A stretch of DNA of 64,000 nucleotides from Manihot esculenta (Eukaryota > Streptophyta > Magnoliopsida > Malpighiales > Euphorbiaceae): contig NC_035164.2 in the NCBI RefSeq assembly GCF_001659605.2, positions 5,764,438 through 5,828,437 on the forward strand, in the 5' to 3' direction. This document shows positions 1-11,848 of this stretch, piece by piece. The notes beneath the pieces are model-generated. The model made no database searches. It saw only the letters and a list, made by a program, of their open reading frames with translations, and was not told the origin of the DNA. A program made the translations under genes and the position numbers. The stretch's first letter is position 1. The number at the start of each line of letters is the position of its first letter.

Positions 1-1180
1 CTTCTCTCGCAAGAGAGAATTCCTGCATCTCTAGTTTCCTGAGTTGAGTCCATACTGCAAAATCCTTTTTCTGAACTCTACAGCTTTCGCTGCGCTATGC
101 TGATCCTTATTCCTTTTTCTCTTTATCTTTTCTTAACCAACCTCTTTTCTAACCGTTACTTCCAAACTCTCAACTGGTAGCATTCAAAACTTTGCTCACA
201 CCAAAACCATAAATAACTTTTATCAGAGCAGCTAAACGATTATCAATCCTAACAAGGAAAACTTGGTACTTACTTACCAGCTTGCACTCACTGATCTATT
301 CACCTATCAGAGCAAAACCTTAAGGATTTATCGTTCGTTTCCCACACCAACTTGTGCATATACCAGGGTGAGGTACTAAGTCAGATAAAACCCTTAACTA
401 CCAAGCCTCTTTTCCACTATCCTGACTATTCTTAGCTTTCTCTCTGCAGGTGCCATTCTGTAGAAGAAAGAGAGGAAGCAATGGTTCCGCGTCCAGATAC
501 CATTCTCATTCCAATCCTACCTCCCTGACAGATGGTAAACCTGACATCCTACCTGGGAAACATCTAGTACTCACGAGAAAAGGGCACTGAGGCTGATTCC
601 CTGTCCTGACAAACGTGCTCACAACCCTCTGATAACCTTTCCTGAATAACCGTGAGCCTGTAGGGCTGACATCAACTTCTAGGCACCTCTATACGCTGTC
701 CTTCGAAAGGACGACCACTGATCCATCCTATACTCTGAACTCTCCTACCTTGTCTCTATTGACACAGGTAGGACTATGAGTAGCTACTCAATCCGCCCTA
801 GATTGACATCACTAGTCAACTCTAGAACCATAAGGTCAGCTGGATTGCATCCACTACTCTCACATGCACTGAAATGAACCTACAGACTGACTCTGCCACA
901 GATGGATCACACGCGGGTCTAGCAACCCAAAGAAAACTCTCTAAGCCCAGAAGTCATCAAACCCACTCTATTACCAGCTCACCAAAAGCAAGGAAAGCGA
1001 AACACTAGGGTCCAAAACAAAGCATACACATCCAAACACTTTCAAGTGAACGTACCTGACGTCACCGTATTTGATGTCGCAATCTCTTACTGAGTCAGGG
1101 TGAAGATCCAAGCTAACGCAAATGGAACTTCTCTCGGGAATCCACTGAAGAAAAGACTGACCTTTTCCTCTGCCTCAACT
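1..1180 (-). pseudogene. Decayed Ty3/gypsy protease-RT region
   Basis: Read on the minus strand, this stretch lines up by eye at nucleotide level with the protease to early reverse-transcriptase part of the better chromovirus at 15920-16900. Shared landmarks in the same order include the region before the protease (about 1130-1030 here), the GTGGCAGAGTCAGTCTG block (about 890-905), a GATGTCAG..CCCTACAGGCT block (about 665-690), the AGAATGGCACCTGC block (about 440-455) and a TACCTCACC block (about 370). No open frame survives: stops and indels are frequent, so it cannot encode a protein. It belongs to the element whose 5' LTR is 2068-4366, and continues past the left window edge. The family assignment is by alignment to the in-window copy. 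The decay makes exact domain limits uncertain. Confidence 0.7.
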
Positions 1181-1385
1181 ACCACCTATTCCCAGACTAC
1201 TCTAAACCTTTTTTTTTTTTTTCTCTTTTTCTGATCTATCCCACTTTTCTTTCTGCTATTATCTTACTTACCTTTACTTCTTACTTGAGCGAACCATTGT
1301 CACTATGCCTGGGATTAGAGAAACCTGAAACATAGCATCTTATACCCATTCTCTCTTTTTAACTCTTTTCTGATACTCTATTTCT

Positions 1386-1781
1386 TTAACTCTTAGCTAT
1401 TACCTTTTCTCTACCTCTCCATCTCTTTACAGAACTTGGACCAGCATCACTATATAAACTAGGGTTTATCCTATTCCAGAACTCCTTTTTCTTTGACCTT
1501 TTACGGCCTCTAACCTTTTTCTTTGTAGCTTTCCCCCACTTTGCTCCTTTCCAGGTAGCTGTACTCCAGGTGGAGGGATCATTCTCTCCTATCCTAGAAT
1601 CCTTGGTCTGAGTATCCTCTAAAGTCTCTTCATCTACATTCACCTGTACACCTACATCCCTTCTTTGCACATCCACTTCTAGCTCTCTCCTGTTTTCTGA
1701 TTCTAGATTCATTCCTTCTCTACTATCATCAAAAGACCCTTCCGACGGATCTGAATCACTCTGAGGACTAATTCCACTCAT
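1386..1781 (-). pseudogene. Ty3/gypsy gag fragment, internally deleted
   Basis: A 131-codon stretch beginning MSGISPQSDSD (ATG at 1781 on the minus strand). The frame is open for 36 codons upstream, but this ATG lies at the expected distance after the primer binding site at 2054-2065. The protein is acidic and Ser/Glu-rich at first, then strongly basic (KKKVRGRKRSKKKEFW). The basic KKxxFW segment matches the linker just before the zinc knuckle in the related element ([15 protein letters not shown], about 15580). The capsid-like gag domain and the zinc knuckle that should flank it are absent, so this is a gag with a large internal deletion. No function is expected. The degraded protease region follows at 1180 and below. 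Confidence 0.6.
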
Positions 1782-2053
1782 CTTAGCTCTTCTGAAAACA
1801 CAAAACACAAATAAGCAAACATTAGCACACATATAGTTCATATGAAAGACACATGAACATAGAACATATACATGCATAGCATCCAGCATAGCATTTCACA
1901 TCAGCATGCAAAACAAACTTCCTATCTTAGTGGACATGATTTAACTTATTGTGCTTTGCCTTTCTATAACCTCTAGACCAACCTCTTTCCGATGTGAGAT
2001 ATCTCTAATCCTTGAACAAAAAGGCTCAACACACCGTACTTATGAGGCCTTAT

Positions 2054-2065
2054 GCTCTGATACCA
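2054..2065 (-). other. Primer binding site, initiator tRNA-Met
   Basis: On the minus strand this reads TGGTATCAGAGC, complementary to the 3' end of plant initiator tRNA-Met. It lies two bases inside the LTR end at 2068, the usual position for reverse-transcription priming. Confidence 0.85.
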
Positions 2066-2067
2066 TC

Positions 2068-4366
2068 TGTAACAGCCCGGAAACCGGTACCCTCTCTGTA
2101 ACGGCCCAAACTGCTCGGCACTAGGATTCAGATCGGCTTAAGGCCGCCTAGACCCGTAGTAAGCCTATCCTGAACTCTGTGTACCTGTTACAATCCCATA
2201 CATGATCCGACTGGACTATTAACTGTTAAAACTTTTCATTAAAACAACCAGACTTAACCTGTAAAACACTCTTTGTAGGTCCAAGCATATGAACCAAAAT
2301 GCTCAGATAGACTCATCTGAACTAGCCCTCAGGCTATCTATAACACACCAGTGATGCTTTACCAAGTAACCTCCATACCCTATGCGCTCTGCAGCATAGA
2401 ACCCACTCTGTAAGGGTCAGCATATCATAAGTTAACTTGGTTACCATAGAGTCACAGGAATCAAACCTGGTCTTCTCTAGTGGTCTACTCTGTGGATCAC
2501 AGGAATCAAACCTGGTCTTTCCTTTGCACTGGTCTTGGGTCAAGGAAGCCCTCACAGTTATCATTCACTGGGTTTTCGAAACACAACATATATTAAGTCT
2601 GATCTGACTCATTTCTCATCAAGAAACTGTAAAACTGGATACATGCATATACAAGGGATAAACATACTATAGGCAAGGCACATTCTAAACCACAAGCACA
2701 CTATCTGACTGTCTATTACATCACTTTTACATATATCTCTTGAATTACATCATGTCCACACTATACTATTACACACATACTGAAGCCAACACTCTGATGC
2801 TTCTGACTTCCCAGCTAACCCTGTACCTGCAAAACTGGGATTAAGGGAAAGGGATGAGCTATAAAGCCCAGTGAGTAGAAACACTGAAAATAGTTCATTC
2901 ATACACATCTTTTATGAAAATGCAACACAACTCATACATTCCACATCATTGATTGGACATGACTTCAAAACTCCCTCGACGGGCTATTGATGTCGCCTGG
3001 GTCCAATCATCTGGAATTAGACATGACCTCAAAACTCCCTCGACGGGCTATTGATGTCGCCTTGGTCCAATTCCCACTATCACTGAATAAGGCAATGCAA
3101 CAACTTCGTGATTCTAATGCAACTCACCCTAATAGAAATCATAACAGTCATGATGCATGAACTATGCTTCATACATTCCATTTTCTCAAAATAAAAGATT
3201 AAGTTTAGTTCTACTCACCTCTGCTCCTCAAGCAGAAACCTGACTGACGCTGCAACTGCTAAGCCTGACGACCTCCCTGAACTGTCGGGTCCAAGCCTAC
3301 ACAAATGGACTCGACTGAGGTGTCAAACATACTCTTAGCAACTCTTACACAATCCCCTATAATCCCCTCTGACCCTCTGAAAACAATCACATAAACATGC
3401 AAAAGAAGGCTGGACAGAGCACCTTCGGCGGCACCTTCGGCGGCCGAATGTGCATGACAGAGCCGAAAGTCCATTCTTTCGGAAGCAACCTTAGGCAGCC
3501 GAAACTGCCTCCACAAGGGGTTCGGCGGCCGAATCCTCCCTTCGGCGGCCGAACCTGAGTTCATCCAGAACTCAGCTTCGTGCATGAACAAGCCTGCCAA
3601 GCACCAACCCCACTCCATACATGCATACCTCCTCCTTCACTCACATATACTCAGGTATATGACCCAAGGGGTCCAAAACTACCTACTAACCCCAACAAAA
3701 CAGCAACTATAACACATATACATACTTACACCATTAAAACATCAAAACTAACCCTATATACATAACTCTCCCCTTAACCTCTTTAAAAGCTGTTATAAAT
3801 CAGTAAAACAAGTTTAAAGACTTCCCTTACCTCTTGAAAACAGAAGAGGACCAGCCAACTCAGCAACTCCTCCTCCAAAGCTTCAAACCCTCACAACTCT
3901 TCTTTTCTCTCAAAAACGTTCAACCCCTTTTGCAAAAGACCAACCCTCTGCATAAGCTGATTAAAGCTTGCAGATGAGTCAAGGGAGACGTGGCCAAACC
4001 TCTGGTCATGATCTGGAGGTGAACACCTGGCCAAACCACGGACTGAGGAGTGTGCACAACGAACCGACCTCCTCAGCTTCGGCTGCCGAAACTGCATGCA
4101 AAACCATGCAACTTTCGGGGGCCGAACATAAACTTCGGGGGCCGAACATTGGGCACTTTCGGCGGCCGAACTTACATTCGGGGGCCGAACCTGGCAGAAA
4201 CTCCTTAGGCCAATTCTCCTCACAACTTACCTCTTTCTGAATCAAACCTTTTAAACACTTGAAAATCTTTTAGAAACCCTTCACTCTTACCCTTCTAGCA
4301 CCTCTGACATTCCGGAATTCCACCAGATGGTAAGAATTCTGATGCCTGAACTAGCCGGGTATTACA
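2068..4366 (-). mobile_element. 5' LTR of minus-strand chromovirus-type gypsy
   Basis: About 2.3 kb running from TGTAATACCCGGCTAG (4366, minus strand) to a CCGGGCTGTTACA-type end at 2068, directly followed by the tRNA-Met primer site. Both ends and the length match the + strand LTRs at 11849-14106 and 19466-21791. It carries two clusters of TTCGGCNGCCGAA quasi-palindromes (about 3424-3560 and 4075-4195) and an imperfect duplicated block of about 60 bp (2960-3070, CTCCCTCGACGGGCTATTGATGTCGCC). The LTR interrupts an Athila-like gag that starts at 4367. No clear TATA box was seen at the position where the related LTRs have one. Confidence 0.8.
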
Positions 4367-5648
4367 CTAGGTAGCTTCTCTTGAGCTTTGCTAGAAGAGC
4401 TTGCTTGTTGTGCAATTTGGTTTTCAAGCATCTTTTGATCCATTCCTCTTCTTGTTATTATCGGAGTATAAACTTCTCCATCATTGACTCCATGGAAGTC
4501 TTTTGCTCAAAAATAGGTTAAGATTGCTGAAAATTCATATCTTGATTTCTTCCAACTTGGAACCCAGGTGGTCTCTTATTTTGTGGTGGAGAAAAGTGAT
4601 ATTGTGGAGGAGGAAATTGCTGCTGAAAATTCTAATTTTGCTTCGGTTGTTCAGGCCAAGAGAAGTTATTATGATTCTTCCACCCTTGGTTCTAAGTGCT
4701 TAAGTATGGATTACCCATGCTTTTTTGTCGATAGTTGTTGACATAATTGATTTTCTCAGCTGAAAATTCTTGTCCCCAACTTTGATTGTCATACCCAAAG
4801 CTTGATCCATAACTCATGTCATTCAAAGCATTCACATTGTTGGCTTTCATCATATCCATCCTTCTAGCTAAGGCATCAAACTTGGCATTGATCATTGACA
4901 TGACCTCAATCTCAAACATCCCAGCAGGTTTCTTAGCTTCGCTCTTCACATTGGCTCTTTCACTGTTCCACAGGTAGTTGTTGTAAGCAATTTTGTCCAA
5001 GCAAGCATAAGCATCATCTTCAGTTTTTCCCATCAAAATACCTTATGCTGCTGCATCCATTGGACTTAAATTTGGAGAAATGACATTGTAAAAGTGTTGC
5101 ACTACCATCCACTTTGGTATATCATGGTGAGGACACTTCCTTTGAAGTTCCTTGTATCACTCCCAAGCTTCATATAAAGACTCATCCTCCCTTGGTGTGG
5201 AAGAAGTAAGTTCAGTTTACAACTTAGCCGTCTTGCCTGAAGGTAGATACTGCTCAATAAAAGCTTATGATAATTGCTCCCAAGTGGTAATAGATCCAGG
5301 TGGCAAAGTATTGAGCCACTCTTCAGCTTTATGTCTCAATGAAAATGGAAAAAGTCTCAATCTAATTGCATCTTCAAAAACTCCATTAAGCTTGATCATA
5401 TCACTTATCTCCATGAAATTACTCAAGTGTAGATGTGGGCTCTCGGTAGGATTTCCACTAAACTGAGATTGTTGCACCATTTGAACCAAAGATGGCTTCA
5501 ACTCAAAATTGTTTGCATCAACTCTAGGTTTCACTACACTGGGTCGAAAATCACCAAAACTAGGATAAGCAAGATCTCGAATTGTTCTATTATTTTGTTG
5601 AGCTATAGCTTTTACTTTTTGAGTATCTTCTTCTTCTTCTTGAATGTG
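4367..5648 (-). pseudogene. Athila-like Ty3/gypsy gag, multiple stops
   Basis: One continuous minus-strand frame can be followed from about 5648 down to 4367, interrupted by several in-frame stops. Recognisable gag pieces in order: an acidic start and RTIRDLAYPSFGDFRPS (about 5585-5535), NNFELKPSLVQMVQQSQFSG, a FMEISDMIKLNG..DAIRLRLFPFSLRHKAEEWLN core (retrotransposon gag domain), LPPGSITTWEQLS (about 5270), then DDAYACLDKIAYNNYLW (about 5010), and a Gln-rich tail that ends LENQIAQQASSSSKAQEKLPS at the junction with the gypsy LTR. This order and wording are typical of plant Athila/Tat-lineage gag. The copy is dead. The rest of the element presumably lies left of the window, displaced by the inserted gypsy element. 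Confidence 0.75.
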
Positions 5649-5791
5649 AAATTGATCGTTTCATATAAAAGAAAATATCTAAAAGAATTCAAAAATAAAG
5701 CAAGCAAGTAAAAAGATAATAAAAGAGAAAATTAAAAGGAAAATGTCCAAATCAACCAAACAACCAATCACCTAATACAAACAAAACTAAT

Positions 5792-5809
5792 TCCCTAGTA
5801 ATGGCTCCA
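5792..5809 (-). other. Degenerate primer binding site (tRNA-Asp-like)
   Basis: On the minus strand this reads TGGAGCCATTACTAGGGA, a mutated form of the TGGCGCCGTTGCCGGGGA site used by Athila-type elements. It is preceded by AAGTTTT, as in that group, and lies about 150 bases before the gag frame. It marks the LTR/internal boundary of the minus-strand Athila-like element. Confidence 0.55.
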
Positions 5810-5812
5810 AAA

Positions 5813-7300
5813 ACTTATTATGATTTCGCAAGTATACAGGTCGAACAAGTAATATAATGATAGAGTAAAGCATCATTCTGATGGGTGTTGAAGCCACAAA
5901 AAATAACATATTAAATATCAATAATTATAAATTGTGTATAGGGAGAATATGATCGAATCCACAGGGAATTGACACTAAAAATTTCCAAACAATGACTAGA
6001 AAAATAAATAATAAAAATAAAATGGAGAGTTTTGATGATGAGTAAAATAAAAAGCAATTTAAAGAAAGCGATAACTAAAAGAGAAATAAATCAATACAAA
6101 CAAATTCTAGTTGAAGTGTAGGATCCATTTCAGTTTATGAATTGATCATTGATACAAAAATACTTTTATTCGTTTCAATAAATTAGTTATAGTTATTGAA
6201 AACGCTCTACATAACCAGACGCTCCACATAACCAATCTCTCCTTAAGTTTAAATTAATTAGAAAATATTCGCTAATTAACCCTAGCCAACAAATTGCCCA
6301 AAGAACATCTTTGGAATTTTATTTATCAATTGCTTTAAGCATTAGAGAGACTTAATTCTAACTTACCAGCAGCGTGGTGAATTTGAGTTAGATAATGTAA
6401 TTTTTGAGTGATTACACTAATTGTTACTTGTTGAATAACATAATCAATTACAGACTCAAAACATTCAAACTAACAATATATTACTTTGAAATTAAGAACA
6501 ATGGGTCATATTGATCAAATAACAAAACAATAATAATATGAAGAACAAAATTTGGATAAATATTAAAGAATAAAGGATGAACAATTGAGTTTAGATCTCC
6601 CAAATGTAAAAATTGAAATTTCACCCTAACTTCAACTAGAAATAAAAGGTTTAGCCACTCATGCTTTCAAAGAAAATACAAAAGAGAAGAGAATTGAAGA
6701 TGAAGGATCAATGCTGGTGAAGAGAGATGAGATGAGATATATGGTTGTCTTCAATGATGGGCTTATATAAGTGCTTAAACCTAGTAAAATCCTTTTGGAA
6801 ATAGAAATTCTTCTTTACTTTGAATTAAAAATCCTTCTTTGCTTTGAATTATGAATTCTTCTTTGCTTTGAATTATGAATCCTTCTTTGCTTTGAATTAT
6901 GAATCTTCTTTTAATATGTTTCTTCCAAGAATAGAACTCCTTGATTTAAGGAACACATGGTGCTGCACTGATGGAGAAGAAATCCCGTGTGTTCCGCAGT
7001 TTTTAATAAGAAGACCTGGTCTTCTTGTTTTTAAATCTGTATTTTTTCCGCTCACTGTTTAATTTTGTGCAGTCTATTGATTTGCCCAGTTGATTTGGGC
7101 AAATCGCTTGGTCAAATCCACTGTCTGAAAATAGTTAACTTAGCCTGCGAGTCTGGTCAATTCCTAGCTTCTGTGCAGTATAAACATTTGGAAGGTTTAT
7201 CCAAATCATTTGGTCAAGTCAGTGCTTTTAAATCACTTTTTATTAAATTTTTTTTTCTTTTTTACTTTTCTACGAAATATGACTAAAAATACAAAATTAA
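5813..7300 (-). mobile_element. Athila-like LTR (5' LTR, approximate limits)
   Basis: Non-coding AT-rich sequence just upstream (minus strand) of the primer-site relic. On the minus strand it contains AATTCCCTGTGGATTCGATC (about 5965), a CATGAGTGGCT..AAACC..TTCTAGTTGAAG stretch (about 6660-6630) and a TATA-like CTTATATAAGC (about 6767). The same three landmarks appear in the same order in the + strand segment 49791-51349, so the two segments are copies of one LTR family. The distal limit near 7300 is a guess from the length of the other copy. Confidence 0.5.
6808..6903. repeat. 24-bp tandem repeat, four copies
   Basis: Four head-to-tail copies of a 24-bp unit close to TCCTTCTTTGCTTTGAATTA plus TGAA. 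The first copy is the most diverged. It lies inside the Athila-like LTR just upstream (minus strand) of its TATA-like box, where it could act as a U3 repeat. No coding role is likely. Confidence 0.75.
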
Positions 7301-7339
7301 CTAGAAAAATACTCAATTCAATACTAAGAATAATATGAA

Positions 7340-8480
7340 AAATATGTTGAAATTACGTTCGATCACGTTCCCATGGAGAATTAGTATTTAAGTACCATGC
7401 AATGGTTGAAGCAATTGTTTGGACTAATCAAATTAATACTAAAATTAACTAATAAAAGTAAAATGTGCAGCAAATTAATTAAAATTAACAAAAGAGATGG
7501 CAATTAAACTAATTAATTCTATACTAGCAAGAGAAAATAACTAGCAATTGAAAGCGATTAAACTAAGCAATGATAAATTAACTAGGAAGCAACTAAATAA
7601 CAATTAACTAAGATTAAAAATCAAATATGGAAAGGCAATTTCAGAGATTTGGGATTCGCAATCTAATTAATTCAGATTTCCTTCAATTTCTATCGATTCA
7701 TGGGTATTTTATTTCTTAAAAGAATTACTTTTAAAATCACCTTAATTCTCTTTCAAGACAACAAGATTGTGCTTTAATTAAATCAATTCCTACTTTCGTG
7801 GTTCTTGATTTAATAAAAACTCATTGAGTCCTTTAATTAATTTTGAAATCCTTTCATACCTTTAGTTAATTTCTTGAATATAAGAATATAAGTTCTTATC
7901 CTAGGTTTTCCATCATTAATCTTTATCTTTTAATACATCAATTAATGATTAAAACACTACTTTGGTTAGCCAAACACAAAGCAAGAGATTAAGCACAAGA
8001 AAAAGAATTAAGATCAAATACCCAACTCAAAATTAGAAATTAGCACAAACCAATTGATAGAAATTAGTTCAAATCTAAGATTAAAATAGAGTATTATATA
8101 CACAATCTCTGAAATCTAAAAAATCTACTTACTAGCTAAACATAGTATTTACAAGGGAAATCTCAAAATAAAGCAAAGACAACATAAAATTAATAAAAGA
8201 GAAGAAAAATTCAAATGGAGAACTCTTCAAATATTGATAATCTATGCCTAAAGAGCCTCCATTGGTGAAGTTCCAGTAGCTCCTTCCTTTTCTCCAAGTG
8301 AAACGAGGAAGAAGAGTGTGAAAATAGGGAGGAAAGGGAGGTGATTGCACTTTCCTTTATTTTAGGTCATCTCCCCTCTAAAACCTAAAGAAAAAGACTA
8401 TTTATATGTCCTAAAAAGTTGCCTAGCAGAATAAAAGAGGTTGACATATCATCACCATAAGTTGCTGATTTTCTGCATAT
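7340..8480 (-). mobile_element. Second gypsy LTR-like segment
   Basis: No gene is visible. The minus strand has an LTR-like layout: a TATA-like ACATATAAATAG near 8405, then a pyrimidine-rich leader with short frames, and near the other end CTCCATGGGAACGTGATCGAA (about 7375-7355), resembling the CTGTGGATTCGA signature near the ends of Athila-type LTRs. No target-site duplication or LTR partner was found, so family and limits are tentative. The short frame at 8132-8350 is probably leader sequence rather than a gene. Confidence 0.35.
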
Positions 8481-8869
8481 TAAAATGAGTTAGCAGCTTG
8501 AGTAACATAAGCTGTTTATGCAACTTTCTGGCCCTCTTTGAAACAAATGATCTTCAAGACCCATTTGGCATACCTTTTTCCGACAAAATAAAGGCAAAAT
8601 ATCTATAAAATACTTATAAAAATATCGAATAAATAAGTACATATACTTATTTACATGAGCAAAATGGGTACAAAATGTTCTTAAAAAGTATATAAAAATG
8701 AGGTTAACATTATTCAATGCTCTCTATCTTATTAATAAAAAAGTATAATAATTAATTAAGAAAAAAATAAAATAATAGATACATTTTATTCGATGGAGAG
8801 AGTTGAAAGTCATTGTTTCGATCATTTTCCTTTGCCATATATATGTTCTGATTTTAGGCCTACATAAGT

Positions 8870-9547
8870 AGGAGGTAAACAAACTAAAGTGTTTGTAAAC
8901 TACTTGAGATTCAATTCGATAAAAGTTTGATGGGCTTGATTCGATTTCTAAACGAGTCAAGCTTGAACTTAATATTTTGACTCGTTTACTAACTCGAGCT
9001 CTATAGTATTCATCTCGTTAAGACTCGTGAGCTCGATTCATTTTTGAGTTTACGAATAGACTCGTGAACAGTCTTGTTAAGCATGCTAAAACTAATATCA
9101 TAAGAGAAATAAACTCACACCCTACATATACTTTTATGAACCAAACCTAAATTTTTCAAAATTTAGCTTTACATAGTTTAATTACACTATTAAATCTTAT
9201 AAATATTCAGATCATTAAAATTTAAGTGCTTGTTCTTTATAAGTTTGAGAGCTTATTTATATATATAGTTATATAACTAAAATTATTTAATTTTAAATTT
9301 ATTAATTTTAAATTAAAAGTCATTACACATATAAATAAATTGAACTGTTAATGAACTATTTGATATTAAATTCAATAGGAGATTGACTCGTCTAAACTCG
9401 TTTGCTAAATGAGTTAAGTTTGAATTTACTAATACTCAGCTCAAATTCAAAATGAGTAAAACTCGAGTTCGATCAAATTTAAAAAATTTTAACAAATCAA
9501 ATTTGAAATTTTCAAAATTAAAATCGACTCAATTCGTTTACACCCTT
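8870..9547. mobile_element. hAT-like MITE
   Basis: A 678-bp AT-rich non-coding block flanked by the 10-bp direct repeat CTACATAAGT (8860-8869 and 9548-9557). Its ends form an imperfect inverted repeat: AGGAGGTAAACAAAC at the left against AAGGGTGTAAACGAA read from the right. Inside are several CTCGAGCTCG-type and ACTCGTTT motifs in opposite orientations in the two halves. Inverted ends plus a target duplication of about 8 bp fit a non-autonomous hAT element. Confidence 0.6.
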
Positions 9548-10019
9548 CTACATAAGTGGAAAATAATTTTTCTAGATTTTGATAAGACTTGTACTACTCA
9601 CTTTCATATATTTATTTTATTTTTTTATTTGTATCCGGAGAGAATAGGAATATCAAACTTTAGCGAGACATAATTTTTCTAGAAAAATTATTTTTTAATC
9701 CTTCTATTATATATATATATATAGTAAAAAGCTAATGAATCAATTTTCTTTTTAACATTTTGAAAAATATGTTAATTAAAGGACTAAATTTTAATTTCAT
9801 CATATACTTTCGGACATCAGTCTATTTTTCTCAATTTTTATTATTAATGTTTAATACTTTTTATGAGTTTTTATCATTATAAATATTTTTATTCCTAATT
9901 TTCTTTAAATCATTATTATAACACTTTTAAACTTCATTGGCCATGTTTTAGTAAAAATAACCAAAATGAACAAAGGGGCAGAATAATTAATAAAATCAAA
10001 TGTGAAGAACTATTCTAAT
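9548..10019. other. AT-rich spacer, nothing recognised
   Basis: Low-complexity AT-rich sequence with a short TA run near 9705-9722. No coding region, terminal repeat or RNA gene could be recognised. Confidence 0.6.
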
Positions 10020-10403
10020 GTCGGTTGATTCGGTTTAAAATTGAATCGAATTAAAAAAATTAAAATTTAAAATTTTGGTATTTATGAAAACTGAATCGAA
10101 CTGATGTGGTAAAAAACTGAATTGAATTGAATCGGTCTGATTCGATTGATTCAATTCAGTTTGATCAATTTGAATTTTTAATAATTTTTTTATTTTTTAC
10201 ACTCTATTAAAAATAATATACTATTATCACTAATCAGTTTGATTCGATTTTTTTCGATCAAAACCGAACTGAATCAAAATACCGAAATTTTTAAAATTAA
10301 AAATCGAATCGAACAAAAATGAACAAAAAATCGAACTAAAATTTTAAGTTAATTTGATTTGGTCGATTTATTCAGTTTGAACCGGATATTGCTCACCTTA
10401 GCA
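10020..10403. mobile_element. Relic of the TTCGGTT-rich MITE family
   Basis: Contains alternating TCGGTT/GAATCGAA/AACCGAA motifs in inverted orientation across its two halves, and ends with TTGCTCACCTTAG. That end resembles the TGCTCACCCCTA end of the better copies at 38417 and 47568. The left terminus is degraded and no target duplication was found. The flank 10404-10803 is AT-rich with nothing recognised. Confidence 0.5.
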
Positions 10404-10803
10404 TTGGACATCCTTGAATGCATTCGGAAAATAATCTCTGCTTATATATGAAGGATGTCGATTTTTTTTTTAAGAAAAATATTGATCGTAATTGCTAGAA
10501 CTTGGCATTTCAATAACCATTTTGAATGGTTTTTTTTTTTATAAAAAAATTCAATTAATTAGAATGTCAATTATCAATCTCAGACCCTAGGCTATGAGTA
10601 GTGATTGTCACCCTAAAAAAAAATTTTGGTTAAACAAAAATGTCTTCTTTTTTCTCTTTTCATTATTTTAAATTACTTTCTATCAATGCTTTTGAAAAGT
10701 TCTGATTGGATTATCTTATTTTTTATTCTTTTATTATCACGTTTATGTGTTTCTCTAATTTTTTTTCCCAAACCAAAAAATTAAGCTCCATGTTCTTGTC
10801 ATA

Positions 10804-11848
10804 TGTAATACCCGGCTAGACTCCGGCATCGGAATTCCTACCTTCCGGCGGAATCTCCGTTGGAATCTGAAATTTCTCGAATGTCGGAACCTTCTAGAAG
10901 GGTAAAATAAAGGTTTTCTGAAATGTTTTTTTTATATTTTTATGGTTTTAATGAAGAAAGAAATTGAGTTTTGAAAGAAAAGACTAAGGAGGAAAAAGCC
11001 AGGTTCGGCCGCCGAACATTGGGCTCTTGCGGAAGCACCTTTGGCCCCCGAAGGTGGTCTGGCCACCCCCTATAAAAGGCCCCATGTCCGAAAATGGGCG
11101 AGTTTTCTCTCTCTATTTTCGGGCATAGGTGAGATTTCGCCATTCCGTGGTTGATTTTGTATTTTCCTTCAATCCCTTCAAGTTTTTGATGAGTTTTTAC
11201 CTTTATTTTGAAGATTTTAAACTACGATCAAAGTTTTAAAGCTTGGAGACCCCCGGAGCTCGATTTCTCCCAATCTCCAAGTTTGGATCACCTCTCCTCT
11301 CGATCTTCAAGAGGTAAGCGTAGATCCTCACCTTCTTTTATATTTTAAGTTTTGAGGGGTTTTAAGGGTGTTTAATGCATGTTTAGAGTAAATGTAAAAT
11401 GTTAGGGTTATGTTAGTTTAATGAGAAATGTGATGTTATGTTGATGTTTGTTGGGGTTTAGGCTAGTTTTATGCCCCTATGTGCTTGAAAATGTGTTTAT
11501 GCATATTTTAGAATAGTTGGATGCAAGTTGAAAAGTTTTGGGTGGCTGGATGAGTGAGGCGGAATCGGGTTCTGCCCTTCGGGAGAACCCAGGTTCAGCC
11601 GCCGAAGCCAGTTTCGGCCGCCGAACCTGCCTGTGGAGGCAGCTTTGGCCGCCTAAACTCGCCCCCGAAAGTTTGGACTTTCGGCTCTAGAGGGGAGTTT
11701 CGGCCGCCGAACCTGCCCCCGAAAGTGCTTGACTTTCGGATCTGTGGATGAATTTCGACCGCCGAATCATGCCCCCGAAAGTGCCTGACTTTTGGATTTG
11801 TAGGGACCTTCGACCGCCGAACCTGCCGCCGAAAGTCCCCTGACCAAT
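10804..11848 (+). mobile_element. Solo gypsy LTR, left part
   Basis: Begins TGTAATACCCGGCTAG and is preceded by TCATA (10799-10803). The same TCATA follows the right part at 22918, giving a perfect 5-bp target duplication around the combined 10804-11848 plus 21792-22918 sequence (about 2.17 kb). There is no primer site or polypurine tract beside it, so this is a solo LTR left by LTR-LTR recombination. It carries a TATA box (TATAAAA, 11071-11077) and TTCGGCCGCCGAA-type motifs near 11003-11020 and 11589-11840. It is interrupted at 11848 by the nearly complete chromovirus. Confidence 0.85.
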
